DNA from: Nocardioides iriomotensis
GTDB taxonomy: Bacteria; Actinomycetota; Actinomycetes; Propionibacteriales; Nocardioidaceae
Direction: 5' to 3'
NCBI RefSeq assembly: GCF_004168035.1
Contig: NZ_SDPU01000010.1
Coordinates: forward strand, 123,542-187,541
Length of the DNA: 64,000 nt
The notes under the pieces were generated by a model. It did no database searches. It was not told the DNA's origin and saw nothing but the letters and a program-made list of their open reading frames with translations. The position numbers and the translations under genes are program-made. Shown piece after piece: positions 19,066 through 26,653 of the stretch; the first letter of the stretch is position 1; each line of letters begins with the position of its first letter.

Positions 19066-19890
19066 ATGGGTCCTCGGGCAACCGGGCGCCCGGCCGCGTT
19101 CTTCGACCTCGACAAGACGATCATCGCCAAGTCGAGCACGCTCGCGTTCAGCCGGTCGTTCCAGGCCGGCGGCCTGATCTCGCGGCGGGCGGTGCTGCGC
19201 AGCGCCTACGCGCAGTTCGTCTACCTCGTCGGCGGCGCCGACCACGACCAGATGGAGAAGATGCGCGAGTTCCTCTCGGAGCTCTGCGCGGGCTGGGACG
19301 TGCAGACCGTGCGCGACATCGTCGCCGAGACCCTGCACACCATCGTGGACCCGCTGGTCTTCGACGAGGCGGTGTCGCTGATCGAGGAGCACCAGCTCGC
19401 CGGCCGCGACGTCGTGATCGTGTCCGCGTCGGGCGCCGAGGTGGTGGAGCCGATCGGCGAGATGCTCGGCGCCGACGGCGTGATCGCCACGCGCATGGAG
19501 ATCGTCGACGGCAAGTACACCGGCGCCATCGAGCACTACGCGTACGCCGAGAACAAGGCGACCGCGATCCGCGCGCTGGCCGACGAGAAGGGCTACGACC
19601 TCAAGCGCAGCTATGCCTACAGCGACTCGATCACCGACGTCCACATGCTCGAGATCGTCGGTCACCCGCACGCCGTCAACCCCGACAAGGAGCTGCGGCG
19701 TCAGGCGACGACGCGCGGCTGGCCGGTCCTCGTGTTCACCCGGCCGGTGGCGCTGCGCAGCCGGATGCGGCTGCCGCTGTTCGCCGACGGCAGGCCGACG
19801 CTCGCCGCACTGGCCCTCGGGACGGCGGCCGCGGTGGGCGGCGCGGTGTACGTCGCGGCGCGCCGTCGGGTCGCGAAGGGGCTCTCCTGA
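19066..19890 (+). CDS. HAD-IB family phosphatase (SerB/CicA-like)
   Basis: The 274-residue HAD hydrolase has motif I FFDLDKTIIAKSS (nucleophile and acid/base Asp in DLD), a helical cap, motif II VIVSASGAEVVEP and motif III/IV AYSDSITDVHMLEIVG. It ends with a hydrophobic C-terminal helix (LALGTAAAVGGAVYVAA) that may anchor it to the membrane. I chose the ATG at 19066 because an AGGAGG site lies 8 bp upstream; a longer frame from 19027 lacks one. M. tuberculosis Rv3661 occupies this place beside ssd. The substrate is unknown; phosphoserine and lysophospholipids are known for the wider family. Confidence 0.9.
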   Translation: MGPRATGRPAAFFDLDKTIIAKSSTLAFSRSFQAGGLISRRAVLRSAYAQFVYLVGGADHDQMEKMREFLSELCAGWDVQTVRDIVAETLHTIVDPLVFDEAVSLIEEHQLAGRDVVIVSASGAEVVEPIGEMLGADGVIATRMEIVDGKYTGAIEHYAYAENKATAIRALADEKGYDLKRSYAYSDSITDVHMLEIVGHPHAVNPDKELRRQATTRGWPVLVFTRPVALRSRMRLPLFADGRPTLAALALGTAAAVGGAVYVAARRRVAKGLS

Positions 19891-19963
19891 GGCCGCGTGG
19901 ACGGCCCCTAGACCAGTGACGCGGGATCCGCCGTAGCCGCACCTAGACCATCGCGGCCAAGGG

Positions 19964-19993
19964 TTGTGGCACGCGGAAGGCGCGGGCTACAAA
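19964..19993 (+). promoter_or_regulatory. Sigma70-type promoter of the 6S-like RNA
   Basis: TTGTGG (19964-19969) and TACAAA (19988-19993) are 18 bp apart. Transcription would begin near 19998-20001. The AAAGGAGG just after the -10 looks like a ribosome site, but no start codon follows within range. Confidence 0.5.
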
Positions 19994-19997
19994 GGAG

Positions 19998-20175
19998 GAC
20001 AACAACTCCAGACCCGCACATGAGCCAGGTACCCACGCGGCGACCTACCCTTCCTATTGGGCGTCGATCTTCGGGTTCACCCGGGACGACAACACACCGG
20101 TGCACGCTTGGTAGCCATCGGTCTCATGTGTCAGCGGCGGCACTCTGGGCTCGTCCCACGGGTGCCGCTCGCATG
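19998..20175 (+). ncRNA. Probable 6S-like small RNA (Ms1/MTS2823/scr3559 locus)
   Basis: The 310-bp gap after the HAD gene (19891-20200) holds no convincing gene but has a promoter and long-range complementarity. CACATGAG (20017-20024) pairs with CTCATGTG (20123-20130). Outside it CCAGA (20008-20012) pairs with TCTGG (20144-20148), and inside it TACC (20030-20033) pairs with GGTA (20110-20113). This closes a long stem around a large internal region, the general shape of 6S RNA. A 3' hairpin GCGGCAC/GTGCCGC (20137-20143/20162-20168) may end the transcript. As I recall, M. tuberculosis MTS2823 lies in the same place (Rv3661-Rv3662c) and strand, and Streptomyces scr3559 is in the equivalent region. 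The ends are approximate. Confidence 0.55.
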
Positions 20176-20200
20176 TCCGGTCGAGGGCCCGTCCATGTCG

Positions 20201-20914
20201 TCAGCGCAGCGGGCTGGACTCCGCGCCCTTCGCGAACGCCTCCGCGGCGTACAGCAGCCACGCGTGTACGCCGGACGCTCCACCCGTGGCGTAGCCGCGC
20301 AGGTTCGACTCGTACTCCCGCCGCAGCGCGAGGTGCCCCGCCTCGGGCACGGTCAGCGACGTCGGGTCCACCCCGCGCGCGACGAGCAGCAGCCGCTCGA
20401 CCGCGCGGGCGACGAGCCCGTTGTGCGACACGAACGGCCCGGCGGTCGCGATGTCCGCGTGCGCGACGGCGGCCACCACCAGGGCCGGCGCCTCGGTCGG
20501 CGCGGACAGCGTGGCCGCGAGGTCCCGAAGCCGCGCGGCCGAGGCGGCGTCGCGCGGCCGGCCGAGGTCGGCGTCGTCCACGACACCCTTGCCGGCCAGG
20601 GTGTGCAAGCGCGCGAAGGCCTGCAGGGGCGAGGTCTTGACGGTCGGGACGAGGGAGAGCAGCTCGGTGCTGACCCGCACCGCGGCCTGGGCCATCGGCC
20701 CGCCGCCGTCGGCGCGGATCGCGTCGAGGGTCGAGTCGGAGCCCTCGAGCACGGCACTCGCGTGCGCGCCGCGCAGCAACGACTCGGCGGTCTCGTCGGG
20801 CGAGGTGCGGCGCAGCCCGCGGTCGCGCAGCAGCGCGTCGATGCCGTCACGGGTGGCGGCCATCGCAGAGGCCACGCCTTCGAGGCCGGCGAGCCGGGAC
20901 AGAGCGTCAGTCAC
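20201..20914 (-). CDS. Fic-fold protein with degenerate catalytic motif
   Basis: Fic enzymes transfer AMP or other phosphate groups to proteins using HPFx(D/E)GNGRxxR. In this 237-residue protein the corresponding segment is GPFVSHNGLVAR (159-170): the Pro-Phe, Asn-Gly and final Arg remain, but the catalytic His, the acidic residue and one Arg are replaced. The N-terminal part contains SAVLEG (53-58), an exact match to the (S/T)xxxE(G/N) inhibitory motif of class II Fic proteins. Homologues next to acs in Streptomyces are often labelled oxidoreductase, probably wrongly. It lies tail-to-tail with the 6S-like RNA gene and 18 bp beyond the RHH-like gene on the same strand. Confidence 0.7.
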   Translation of the reverse strand: MTDALSRLAGLEGVASAMAATRDGIDALLRDRGLRRTSPDETAESLLRGAHASAVLEGSDSTLDAIRADGGGPMAQAAVRVSTELLSLVPTVKTSPLQAFARLHTLAGKGVVDDADLGRPRDAASAARLRDLAATLSAPTEAPALVVAAVAHADIATAGPFVSHNGLVARAVERLLLVARGVDPTSLTVPEAGHLALRREYESNLRGYATGGASGVHAWLLYAAEAFAKGAESSPLR

Positions 20915-20932
20915 AGGCGCCGAGCGTAGCGA

Positions 20933-21454
20933 TCAGGCCGCCGGCCCCTTGGTCCGCACCTCCGCGACCTTGTCCATGGCCTCGCGCAGCTCGCCGAGCC
21001 ACTCCTCCTCGTGCTGGCCCACGAGCCGCACGCACCAGGCCAGCGCCTCCGACCGCGACCGCGCGACGCCGGCGTCGACGAGGGTGTCGAGCACCATCCG
21101 CTGCGGCTGCCGGAGCCGGGTCATCACCGGGGCGGCGAGGTGGGTGTACATCTCGCCGTACTCCCCGGCCCGCACGCCCCACGACACCTTCCGCTCGAAG
21201 CGGCGCTCCGCCTCGCGGGCGATCTCGATCCGGCGCTCCCGGGTGTCCTCGCGGAACGCCTTGACCCGCCCGGCCCGCGCCTCGTCGCGCTCGGCCTCCG
21301 AGGTGCCCTCGGGCAGGTCCACGTCACCGATCGTCAAGATCACCGTGATCTCGTCGCGGTCGACCGTCACCTCGGGCGGCGCGACCTTCCACTCGTCGGG
21401 CAGCCGACCGGTGAACCAGCCGCGCACCCGCTCTTGTTGTTCGGTTGTAATCAT
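20933..21454 (-). CDS. Ribbon-helix-helix-like regulator candidate
   Basis: I do not know a named family for this 173-residue protein. The N-terminal half is a soluble alpha/beta region (VTVDRDEITVILTIGDVDLP). The C-terminal segment MVLDTLVDAGVARSRSEA followed by LAWCVRLVGQH resembles the helix-turn-helix part of CopG/Arc ribbon-helix-helix proteins. The ATG at 21454 is preceded by TAATGT (21467-21462) with a 7-bp gap, so the message is probably leaderless. An inverted repeat lies exactly over this promoter, which supports an autoregulator. It is divergent from the methyltransferase at 21519. Confidence 0.6.
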   Translation of the reverse strand: MITTEQQERVRGWFTGRLPDEWKVAPPEVTVDRDEITVILTIGDVDLPEGTSEAERDEARAGRVKAFREDTRERRIEIAREAERRFERKVSWGVRAGEYGEMYTHLAAPVMTRLRQPQRMVLDTLVDAGVARSRSEALAWCVRLVGQHEEEWLGELREAMDKVAEVRTKGPAA

Positions 21455-21468
21455 GTAATCGACATTAC
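21455..21468. promoter_or_regulatory. Inverted repeat over the -10/start of the RHH-like gene
   Basis: GTAAT (21455-21459), a 4-bp spacer and ATTAC (21464-21468) form a perfect palindrome directly upstream of the ATG at 21454. It overlaps the TAATGT -10 and predicted transcription start. It is unusually AT-rich for this DNA and a good operator candidate. Confidence 0.5.
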
Positions 21469-21505
21469 GACGAAGCCGCGACGGCCCCAAGATGGTCGAG
21501 ACCAG

Positions 21506-21511
21506 TAGCCT
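21506..21511 (+). promoter_or_regulatory. -10 element of leaderless methyltransferase gene
   Basis: TAGCCT ends 7 bp before the ATG at 21519. This is the spacing expected when transcription starts at, or within a base or two of, the start codon. Confidence 0.45.
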
Positions 21512-21518
21512 CGCCCCG

Positions 21519-22367
21519 ATGACCACGCCGCCCCGCTCGACCAGCGCCGCCCTGTCCTTCGCCGGCGTGGCCGACGCCTACGAGCGGGCCCGCCCGGGCT
21601 ACCCGGACGAGGCGGTCGCCTGGCTCCTCGCGGGCGACGGCGGCGACCACCACCCGCAGCGCATCGTCGAGCTCGGCGCCGGCACCGGCAAGCTCACCCA
21701 CAGCCTCACCGGTCACGGAGCCGGCGACCGCACGGTCGTCGCGACCGACCCGCTCGGCCCGATGCTGCGCCACCTCGCCCGGACGGCGCCCGACGCGATG
21801 GCTGCGTTCGGCACCGCCGAGCAGATCCCGGTACGCCGCCGGTGGGCCGACGTCGTGGTCGGCGCCCAGGCCTTCCACTGGTTCGACCAGGACCGGGCCC
21901 TCCCCGAGATCGCGCGCGTGCTGCGACCGGGCGGGCGCATCGCACTTGCCTGGAACCTCCGCGACGAGCGGATCCCGTGGGTCAAGCGGCTCGGCCGGCT
22001 CATCGGCACGCCCGAGCAGCACACCGACCCCACCCTGGACCTGCTGGCCACCGGGCTGTTCGGCTTCGTGGAGCAGGCCCAGTTCCGGTTCTGGCAGCCG
22101 CTGGACCGCGACCGGCTGCACGACCTGGTCACCAGCCGCTCCAACGTCGCGAGCATGGACGACGCCCAGCGGCAGCAGGTGCTCGCCGACGTCGACGAGC
22201 TGTACGACGGCTACGGCCGCGGCGCCGACGGCATGCTGCTGCCCTACGTCACGCACTGCTTCCGGGCCGTGGCCCGCGCCTCGGCCGACCCCGACGACGA
22301 CGGCGACGGTCTCGTGGACCCGCCGACGGACGACGACTCCGACAACCTCCTCATCGACTTCCGCTGA
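21519..22367 (+). CDS. Class I SAM-dependent methyltransferase
   Basis: The 282-residue protein is a Methyltransf_11-type enzyme, with motif I RIVELGAGTGKLT, acidic loop VVATDPLGPMLRHLAR, a post-I segment AFGTAEQIPVRRRWADVVV and FHWFDQDRALPEIARVLRPGG as motif III. The family includes many small-molecule methyltransferases and the substrate cannot be read from sequence. I chose ATG 21519 over 21492 because the -10 TAGCCT lies 7 bp before it. It is divergent from the RHH-like gene and 7 bp upstream of the LytS-type kinase gene, so it may share that mRNA. Confidence 0.85.
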   Translation: MTTPPRSTSAALSFAGVADAYERARPGYPDEAVAWLLAGDGGDHHPQRIVELGAGTGKLTHSLTGHGAGDRTVVATDPLGPMLRHLARTAPDAMAAFGTAEQIPVRRRWADVVVGAQAFHWFDQDRALPEIARVLRPGGRIALAWNLRDERIPWVKRLGRLIGTPEQHTDPTLDLLATGLFGFVEQAQFRFWQPLDRDRLHDLVTSRSNVASMDDAQRQQVLADVDELYDGYGRGADGMLLPYVTHCFRAVARASADPDDDGDGLVDPPTDDDSDNLLIDFR

Positions 22368-22374
22368 GCCACCC

Positions 22375-23496
22375 ATGAGCTGGTTCGGGTGGGTACGGCG
22401 CCGGCACCTCGGCACCGAGGCGGACCGCGCCACCTTCCGCACGCTGCACACCGCCGCTCTCGCGTCCCCGGCGCTCCGCGGCGGGCTCACCGACTCCTCG
22501 GCCCAGCGCAGCATCCGGCACCTGCGCAGCCTGCTCGCCGCACCGGCCGTCGCGCTCACCGGCACCGACCGGCTGCTCGCCTGGGACGGCGGCCAGCACC
22601 ACCACGCCGAGCAGTGCGTGGGCCTCGCCGCCCCGGTCGTCGCCGACGGGGCCACCGTCGTCGCGGGGCAGAGCAGCATCCCCTGCGACGACCTGACCTG
22701 CCCGCTGCGCTACGTGATCGTCGCGCCGCTGACCGTCGAGGAGCGGGTGATCGGCACGTTCCAGGTCTTCGCACCGTCGGCGTCGGCGGGTCTCGTGCGG
22801 GCGGCCGACGAGGTCGCCGCGTGGGTGTCCGGCCAGCTCGAGCTCGGCGAGCTCGACGCGTCGCGCACGCGGCTGATGGAGGCCGAGGTGCGCGCGCTGC
22901 GCGCCCAGATCAGTCCGCACTTCATCTACAACTCGCTCACCGCGATCGCGTCGTTCGTCCGCACCGACCCCGAGCGCGCCCGCGAGCTGCTTCTGGAGTT
23001 CGCCGACTTCACGCGGTACTCCTTCCGCCGGCACGGCGAGTTCACCACCCTCGCCGAGGAGCTCAGGTCCATCGAGCGCTACCTCGTCCTGGAGAAGGCC
23101 CGCTTCGGCGACCGCCTCAACGTCACGCTCCGGGTCGCGCCGGAGGTGCTGCCCGTCGTCGTCCCGTTCCTCTGCCTCCAGCCGCTCGTCGAGAACGCCG
23201 TACGCCACGGGCTCGAGCAGAAGGACGGACCCGGCCACGTCGAGATCACCGCCGAGGACTTCGACCGCGAGGCCGTCATCTCGGTCGAGGACGACGGCGT
23301 CGGCGAGGACCCCGAACGCGTGCGGCGGGCGTTGACCGGTGACGGCGAGCTCGACTCGGTCGGGCTCGGCAACGTCGACGAGCGGCTCCGCAACGCGTTC
23401 GGCGACGACTACGGACTCGTGGTTGAGACCGCCCCCGGAGCGGGTACCAGAGTTATCGTGCGGGTGCCCAAGTACGCCCCTGGAGTCCACCAATGA
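22375..23496 (+). CDS. Soluble LytS/YpdA-type sensor histidine kinase with GAF-like domain
   Basis: The 373-residue kinase lacks the membrane segments of classical LytS. Residues about 45-155 look like a GAF-type sensor domain containing HHH (75-77), Cys81 and IPCDDLTCPLR (Cys104, Cys109). The His_kinase domain follows, with the phosphoacceptor in RAQISPHFIYNSL (His182), the N-box LQPLVENAVRHGL, and a HATPase G-box VEDDGVGED and GLGNVDERL. The stop overlaps the LytTR regulator start by 4 bp. With the symporters and Acs downstream it probably senses a metabolite such as acetate or pyruvate, or a redox/metal signal bound by the Cys/His cluster. The signal is inferred. Confidence 0.88.
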   Translation: MSWFGWVRRRHLGTEADRATFRTLHTAALASPALRGGLTDSSAQRSIRHLRSLLAAPAVALTGTDRLLAWDGGQHHHAEQCVGLAAPVVADGATVVAGQSSIPCDDLTCPLRYVIVAPLTVEERVIGTFQVFAPSASAGLVRAADEVAAWVSGQLELGELDASRTRLMEAEVRALRAQISPHFIYNSLTAIASFVRTDPERARELLLEFADFTRYSFRRHGEFTTLAEELRSIERYLVLEKARFGDRLNVTLRVAPEVLPVVVPFLCLQPLVENAVRHGLEQKDGPGHVEITAEDFDREAVISVEDDGVGEDPERVRRALTGDGELDSVGLGNVDERLRNAFGDDYGLVVETAPGAGTRVIVRVPKYAPGVHQ

Positions 23497-24230
23497 CCGC
23501 TGCGCTTCGGGTGCTCGTCGTCGACGACGAGCGCCCGGCTCTCGACGAGCTCGCCTGGCTGCTCCAGCGCGATCCTCGGGTGGCCGGCGTGGTCACCACC
23601 GACAGCGCCGCCGAGGCGCTGCGCGTGCTCCAGGAGGGCGGTGTCGACGCGGTCTTCACCGACATCCGGATGCCCGGCCTCACCGGGCTCGAGCTGGCCC
23701 GGGTGCTGTCCCGGTTCAAGTCGCCGCCGCCGGTCGTGTTCATCACCGCCCACGACGACCACGCCGTCGACGCGTTCGAGCTCAACGCGGTCGACTACGT
23801 CCTCAAACCGGTGCGCGAGGACCGGCTCGCCGAGGCGGTACGGCGGGTCTGCGAGGCCCACGGCGGCGAGGCACCCGCGGGCGACGACCAGATCCCCGTC
23901 GAGCTCGGTGGCGTGACCCGGTTCGTCGGGCGGTCCGAGGTGCTCTACGTCGAGGCGCACGGCGACTACGCCCGGCTGCACACCGCCCACGGCAGCCACC
24001 TGATCCGCAGCCCGCTCACCACGCTCGAGGAGCAGTGGCGCGACGCCGGCTTCGTCCGCATCCACCGCTCGCTGCTGGTCGCGCTGCCGCACGTCGCCGA
24101 GGTGCGGATGGACGCCGGCCGCTGCACCGTCGTCGTCGGCGCCGAGGAGCTGGCGGTCAGCCGCCGGCACACCCGCGAGCTGCGCGACCTGCTCGTCCGC
24201 CGGGCACGTCCCGGTGTCGGCAAGTCATGA
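23493..24230 (+). CDS. LytTR-family response regulator
   Basis: The 245-residue regulator has a receiver domain with acidic pair VVDDE (10-13), phosphoacceptor in VFTDIRMPGLTG (Asp57) and the K-containing VDYVLKPVRED. A LytTR DNA-binding domain (about 140-240) includes VLYVEAHGDYARLHT, FVRIHRSLLVAL and VSRRHTRELRD. LytTR domains bind direct repeats upstream of target genes. It overlaps its kinase and the next small membrane gene by 4 and 4 bp, so its natural targets are likely the symporters downstream. Confidence 0.93.
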   Translation: MTAALRVLVVDDERPALDELAWLLQRDPRVAGVVTTDSAAEALRVLQEGGVDAVFTDIRMPGLTGLELARVLSRFKSPPPVVFITAHDDHAVDAFELNAVDYVLKPVREDRLAEAVRRVCEAHGGEAPAGDDQIPVELGGVTRFVGRSEVLYVEAHGDYARLHTAHGSHLIRSPLTTLEEQWRDAGFVRIHRSLLVALPHVAEVRMDAGRCTVVVGAEELAVSRRHTRELRDLLVRRARPGVGKS

Positions 24231-24598
24231 CCGAGCAGCCGCCCCGCCGGGTCCGGGTCACCAGCGAGCGCAGCGGCGCCGTCCGCCGCCGCGTCACCGC
24301 CAGGTCCGAGATCGACGCCCAGACCCAGCTCGGCGAGATCTACATGACCTCGCTGCTCCGCGCCCAGCTCCGCCTGGCCGGCCTGGTGATCGTCGCGCTG
24401 GCCGTCCTCGTCGGCGGCCTGCCGGTCGCGTTCCGGCTGCTGCCCGGGCTGATGTCCCGCGATGTGCTCGGCATGCCGCTGTCGTGGGTGCTGCTCGCGT
24501 TCGCGGTCTACCCGTTGCTGTTCCTGCTCGGCTGGCTCTACGTCCGCGCGGCCGAGCGCAACGAGCGCGACTTCGCCGACGTCGTCGACCGGCCGTAG
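24227..24598 (+). CDS. Small two-helix membrane protein, symporter partner
   Basis: The 123-residue protein has a basic N-terminal cytoplasmic region and two transmembrane helices (LAGLVIVALAVLVGGLPVAF and SWVLLAFAVYPLLFLLGWLY). It ends in a short charged tail. Its size and place before a sodium:solute symporter mirror the DUF485 protein before the second symporter, and it is probably an equivalent small subunit. The ATG overlaps the regulator stop (ATGA). Confidence 0.75.
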   Translation: MTEQPPRRVRVTSERSGAVRRRVTARSEIDAQTQLGEIYMTSLLRAQLRLAGLVIVALAVLVGGLPVAFRLLPGLMSRDVLGMPLSWVLLAFAVYPLLFLLGWLYVRAAERNERDFADVVDRP

Positions 24599-24614
24599 GA
24601 CCGGGCGGACACCG

Positions 24615-26144
24615 GTGAAGCCCGAGCTCGGCATCGTCGCCGTCACCCTCGTCGCGCTCGCGACGCTCGGCATCGGTGCCTACGGCTGGCGCTTCTCGCG
24701 GACCACCAGCGACTTCTTCGTCGCCTCCCGCTCGGTCCGGCCCGCGCTCAACGCGTCGGCGATCGGCGGCGAGTACCTCTCCGCCGCGTCCTTCCTGGGC
24801 GTCGCCGGCCTCGTGCTCGCGTTCGGCACCGACATGCTCTGGTACCCGGTCGGCTGGACCGCCGGCTACCTCCTGCTGCTGGTCCTGGTCGCCGCCCCGC
24901 TGCGCCGCTCCGGGGCGTACACGCTGCCCGACTTCGCCGAGGCCCGGCTGGAGTCCCGCACGGTCCGCCGGATCTCCTCGCTGCTCGTGGTCGGCATCGG
25001 CTGGCTCTACCTCATGCCGCAGTTCCAGGGCGCCGGCCTCTCCCTCGGCACGGTGGCCGGCACCGAGCCCTGGGTCGGCGGGGTCGTGGTCGCCGCGGTC
25101 GTGCTCGTCAACGTCTTCTTCGGCGGGATGCGCAGCATCACGTTCGTGCAGGCCTTCCAGTACTGGCTCAAGCTCACCGCGCTGCTCGTCCCCGCGATGT
25201 TCCTGCTGTCGGTGTGGGCCGGGGACGGCGCCACCTCGCCGGCCGACCCCTCCGTGACGACCGGCGGGATGGGCGGCGACCTCTGGGCGTCGCCCCTCAC
25301 GTCGGCGAGCGCGCACCCGCTCTACACGACGTACTCGATCATCGTCGCGACCTTCCTCGGCACGATGGGCCTCCCGCACGTGGTCGTCCGCTTCTACACC
25401 AACCCCGATGGGCGCACCGCCCGCCGCACCACCCTGGTCGTGCTCGCGCTGCTCGGCCTCTTCTACGTCCTGCCGCCGGTGTACGGCGCCCTCGGGAGGC
25501 TCTACGCGCCCGACCTCGTCGCCGCCGGCGCGACCGACACGGTGGTGCTCGAGCTGCCGTCGCGGATGGTGCCGGGGCTGGGCGGCGAGCTGCTCTCGGC
25601 GCTGACCGCGGCCGGCGCGTTCGCGGCGTTCCTGTCGACGTCGTCGGGTCTCACCATCGCGGTCGCCGGCGTCATCAGCCAGGACGTGATGGGCCGCCGG
25701 TTCCGCGGTGTCCGCGCGTTCCAGGCGGCGGCCGTCGTCGCGGTCTCGGTGGCGCTCGTGCTGGCCCTGGCCGCCGAGGGCGTCGGCGTCGCCCGCGCGG
25801 TCGGGCTCGCGTTCGCCGTCGCGGCGTCGACGTTCTGCCCCCTGCTGGTGCTCGGCATCTGGTGGCGCCGACTCACCGACGCCGGGGCGATCACGGGTCT
25901 GCTCGTCGGGGGCGGGCTCGCCGGCGGCGCGGTCGTGGTCACCCTGCTCGACGCCACACCGGGCGGGTGGCTCGGCACGATGGCGTCGCAGCCGGCGGCC
26001 GTCACGGTGCCGGTCGCCTTCCTCGTCATGGTGCTCGTGTCGCTGCTGACACCGAAGCGCGTCCCCCGCCACATCTCGCGCACGATGGTCCGGCTGCACA
26101 CCCCCGAGCACGTCGAGCTCGACCGGGGCCCGTTCCCGCTCTGA
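24615..26144 (+). CDS. Sodium:solute symporter (SSS family), acetate/monocarboxylate type
   Basis: The 509-residue protein is a 13-helix SSS transporter related to ActP/MctC. It has the family opening FFVASRSVRPALNASAIGGE, a GGMRSITFVQAFQYWLK segment, TMGLPHVVVRFYTNPDGRTA and FLSTSSGLTIAVAGVISQD. It starts at GTG 24615, 16 bp after its small membrane partner. The substrate is likely acetate or another short carboxylate, inferred from the neighbouring Acs and ActP genes. It shares about the same fold and motifs with the second symporter but is a distinct paralogue. Confidence 0.88.
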   Translation: MKPELGIVAVTLVALATLGIGAYGWRFSRTTSDFFVASRSVRPALNASAIGGEYLSAASFLGVAGLVLAFGTDMLWYPVGWTAGYLLLLVLVAAPLRRSGAYTLPDFAEARLESRTVRRISSLLVVGIGWLYLMPQFQGAGLSLGTVAGTEPWVGGVVVAAVVLVNVFFGGMRSITFVQAFQYWLKLTALLVPAMFLLSVWAGDGATSPADPSVTTGGMGGDLWASPLTSASAHPLYTTYSIIVATFLGTMGLPHVVVRFYTNPDGRTARRTTLVVLALLGLFYVLPPVYGALGRLYAPDLVAAGATDTVVLELPSRMVPGLGGELLSALTAAGAFAAFLSTSSGLTIAVAGVISQDVMGRRFRGVRAFQAAAVVAVSVALVLALAAEGVGVARAVGLAFAVAASTFCPLLVLGIWWRRLTDAGAITGLLVGGGLAGGAVVVTLLDATPGGWLGTMASQPAAVTVPVAFLVMVLVSLLTPKRVPRHISRTMVRLHTPEHVELDRGPFPL

Positions 26145-26305
26145 CCGCTCGTCGCGCCCGACGCGCCGTCCGTCGACACGGGCTCGCCGTCCGGCGCGCA
26201 TCCCCGCCGCGGCTCTTCAGCCGTCCCTCCCGCGGTTCCTAGCGTGGCGACCATCACACGGAGCCCGTGCGGCGCGGGCCGATACCCACGAAGAGGTGAC
26301 CATCC

Positions 26306-26653
26306 GTGGCCGAGACACACTCCCCGCACCAGAGGTCGGGGCACGCCATCTATGACGAGCTGGCCAAGACCGACGAGTTCCGCACGCTGCGCTCGCGCTA
26401 CCGGGGCTTCGCGATCCCGGCGACCGCGGCCTTTCTCGCCTGGTACTTCCTGTACGTCCTGATGTCGACGTTCGCCGAGGACTTCATGGCCATCAAGGTG
26501 GTGGGCAACATCAACGTCGCCCTCGTCTTCGGCCTCCTCCAGTTCGCCTCGACGTTCCTCATCGCCTTCCTCTACAGCCGGTACGCGAACAAGAACTTCG
26601 ACCCGATCGCCTCCGAGCTCCAGGCCCGCTACGACCGGGAGGTCCAGCGATGA
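26306..26653 (+). CDS. DUF485 small membrane protein
   Basis: The 115-residue DUF485 protein has a charged N terminus with the conserved IYDELAKTDEFRTLRSRYR and two transmembrane helices. It accompanies ActP-type symporters (yjcH-actP in E. coli) and is thought to be an accessory subunit. The GTG at 26306 has a GAGGTG ribosome site, and the stop overlaps actP by 4 bp. A TAGCGT -10 (26239-26244) about 60 bp upstream is a likely promoter for this second transport pair. Confidence 0.92.
   Translation: MAETHSPHQRSGHAIYDELAKTDEFRTLRSRYRGFAIPATAAFLAWYFLYVLMSTFAEDFMAIKVVGNINVALVFGLLQFASTFLIAFLYSRYANKNFDPIASELQARYDREVQR

Noticed and set aside
19949..20108. Open frame reading ...EDNNSRPAHEPGTHAATYPSY... 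with AAAGGAGG in front
   Set aside because: No ATG, GTG, TTG or CTG in usable distance of the ribosome-like site or in frame upstream. The sequence fits better as promoter plus structured RNA.
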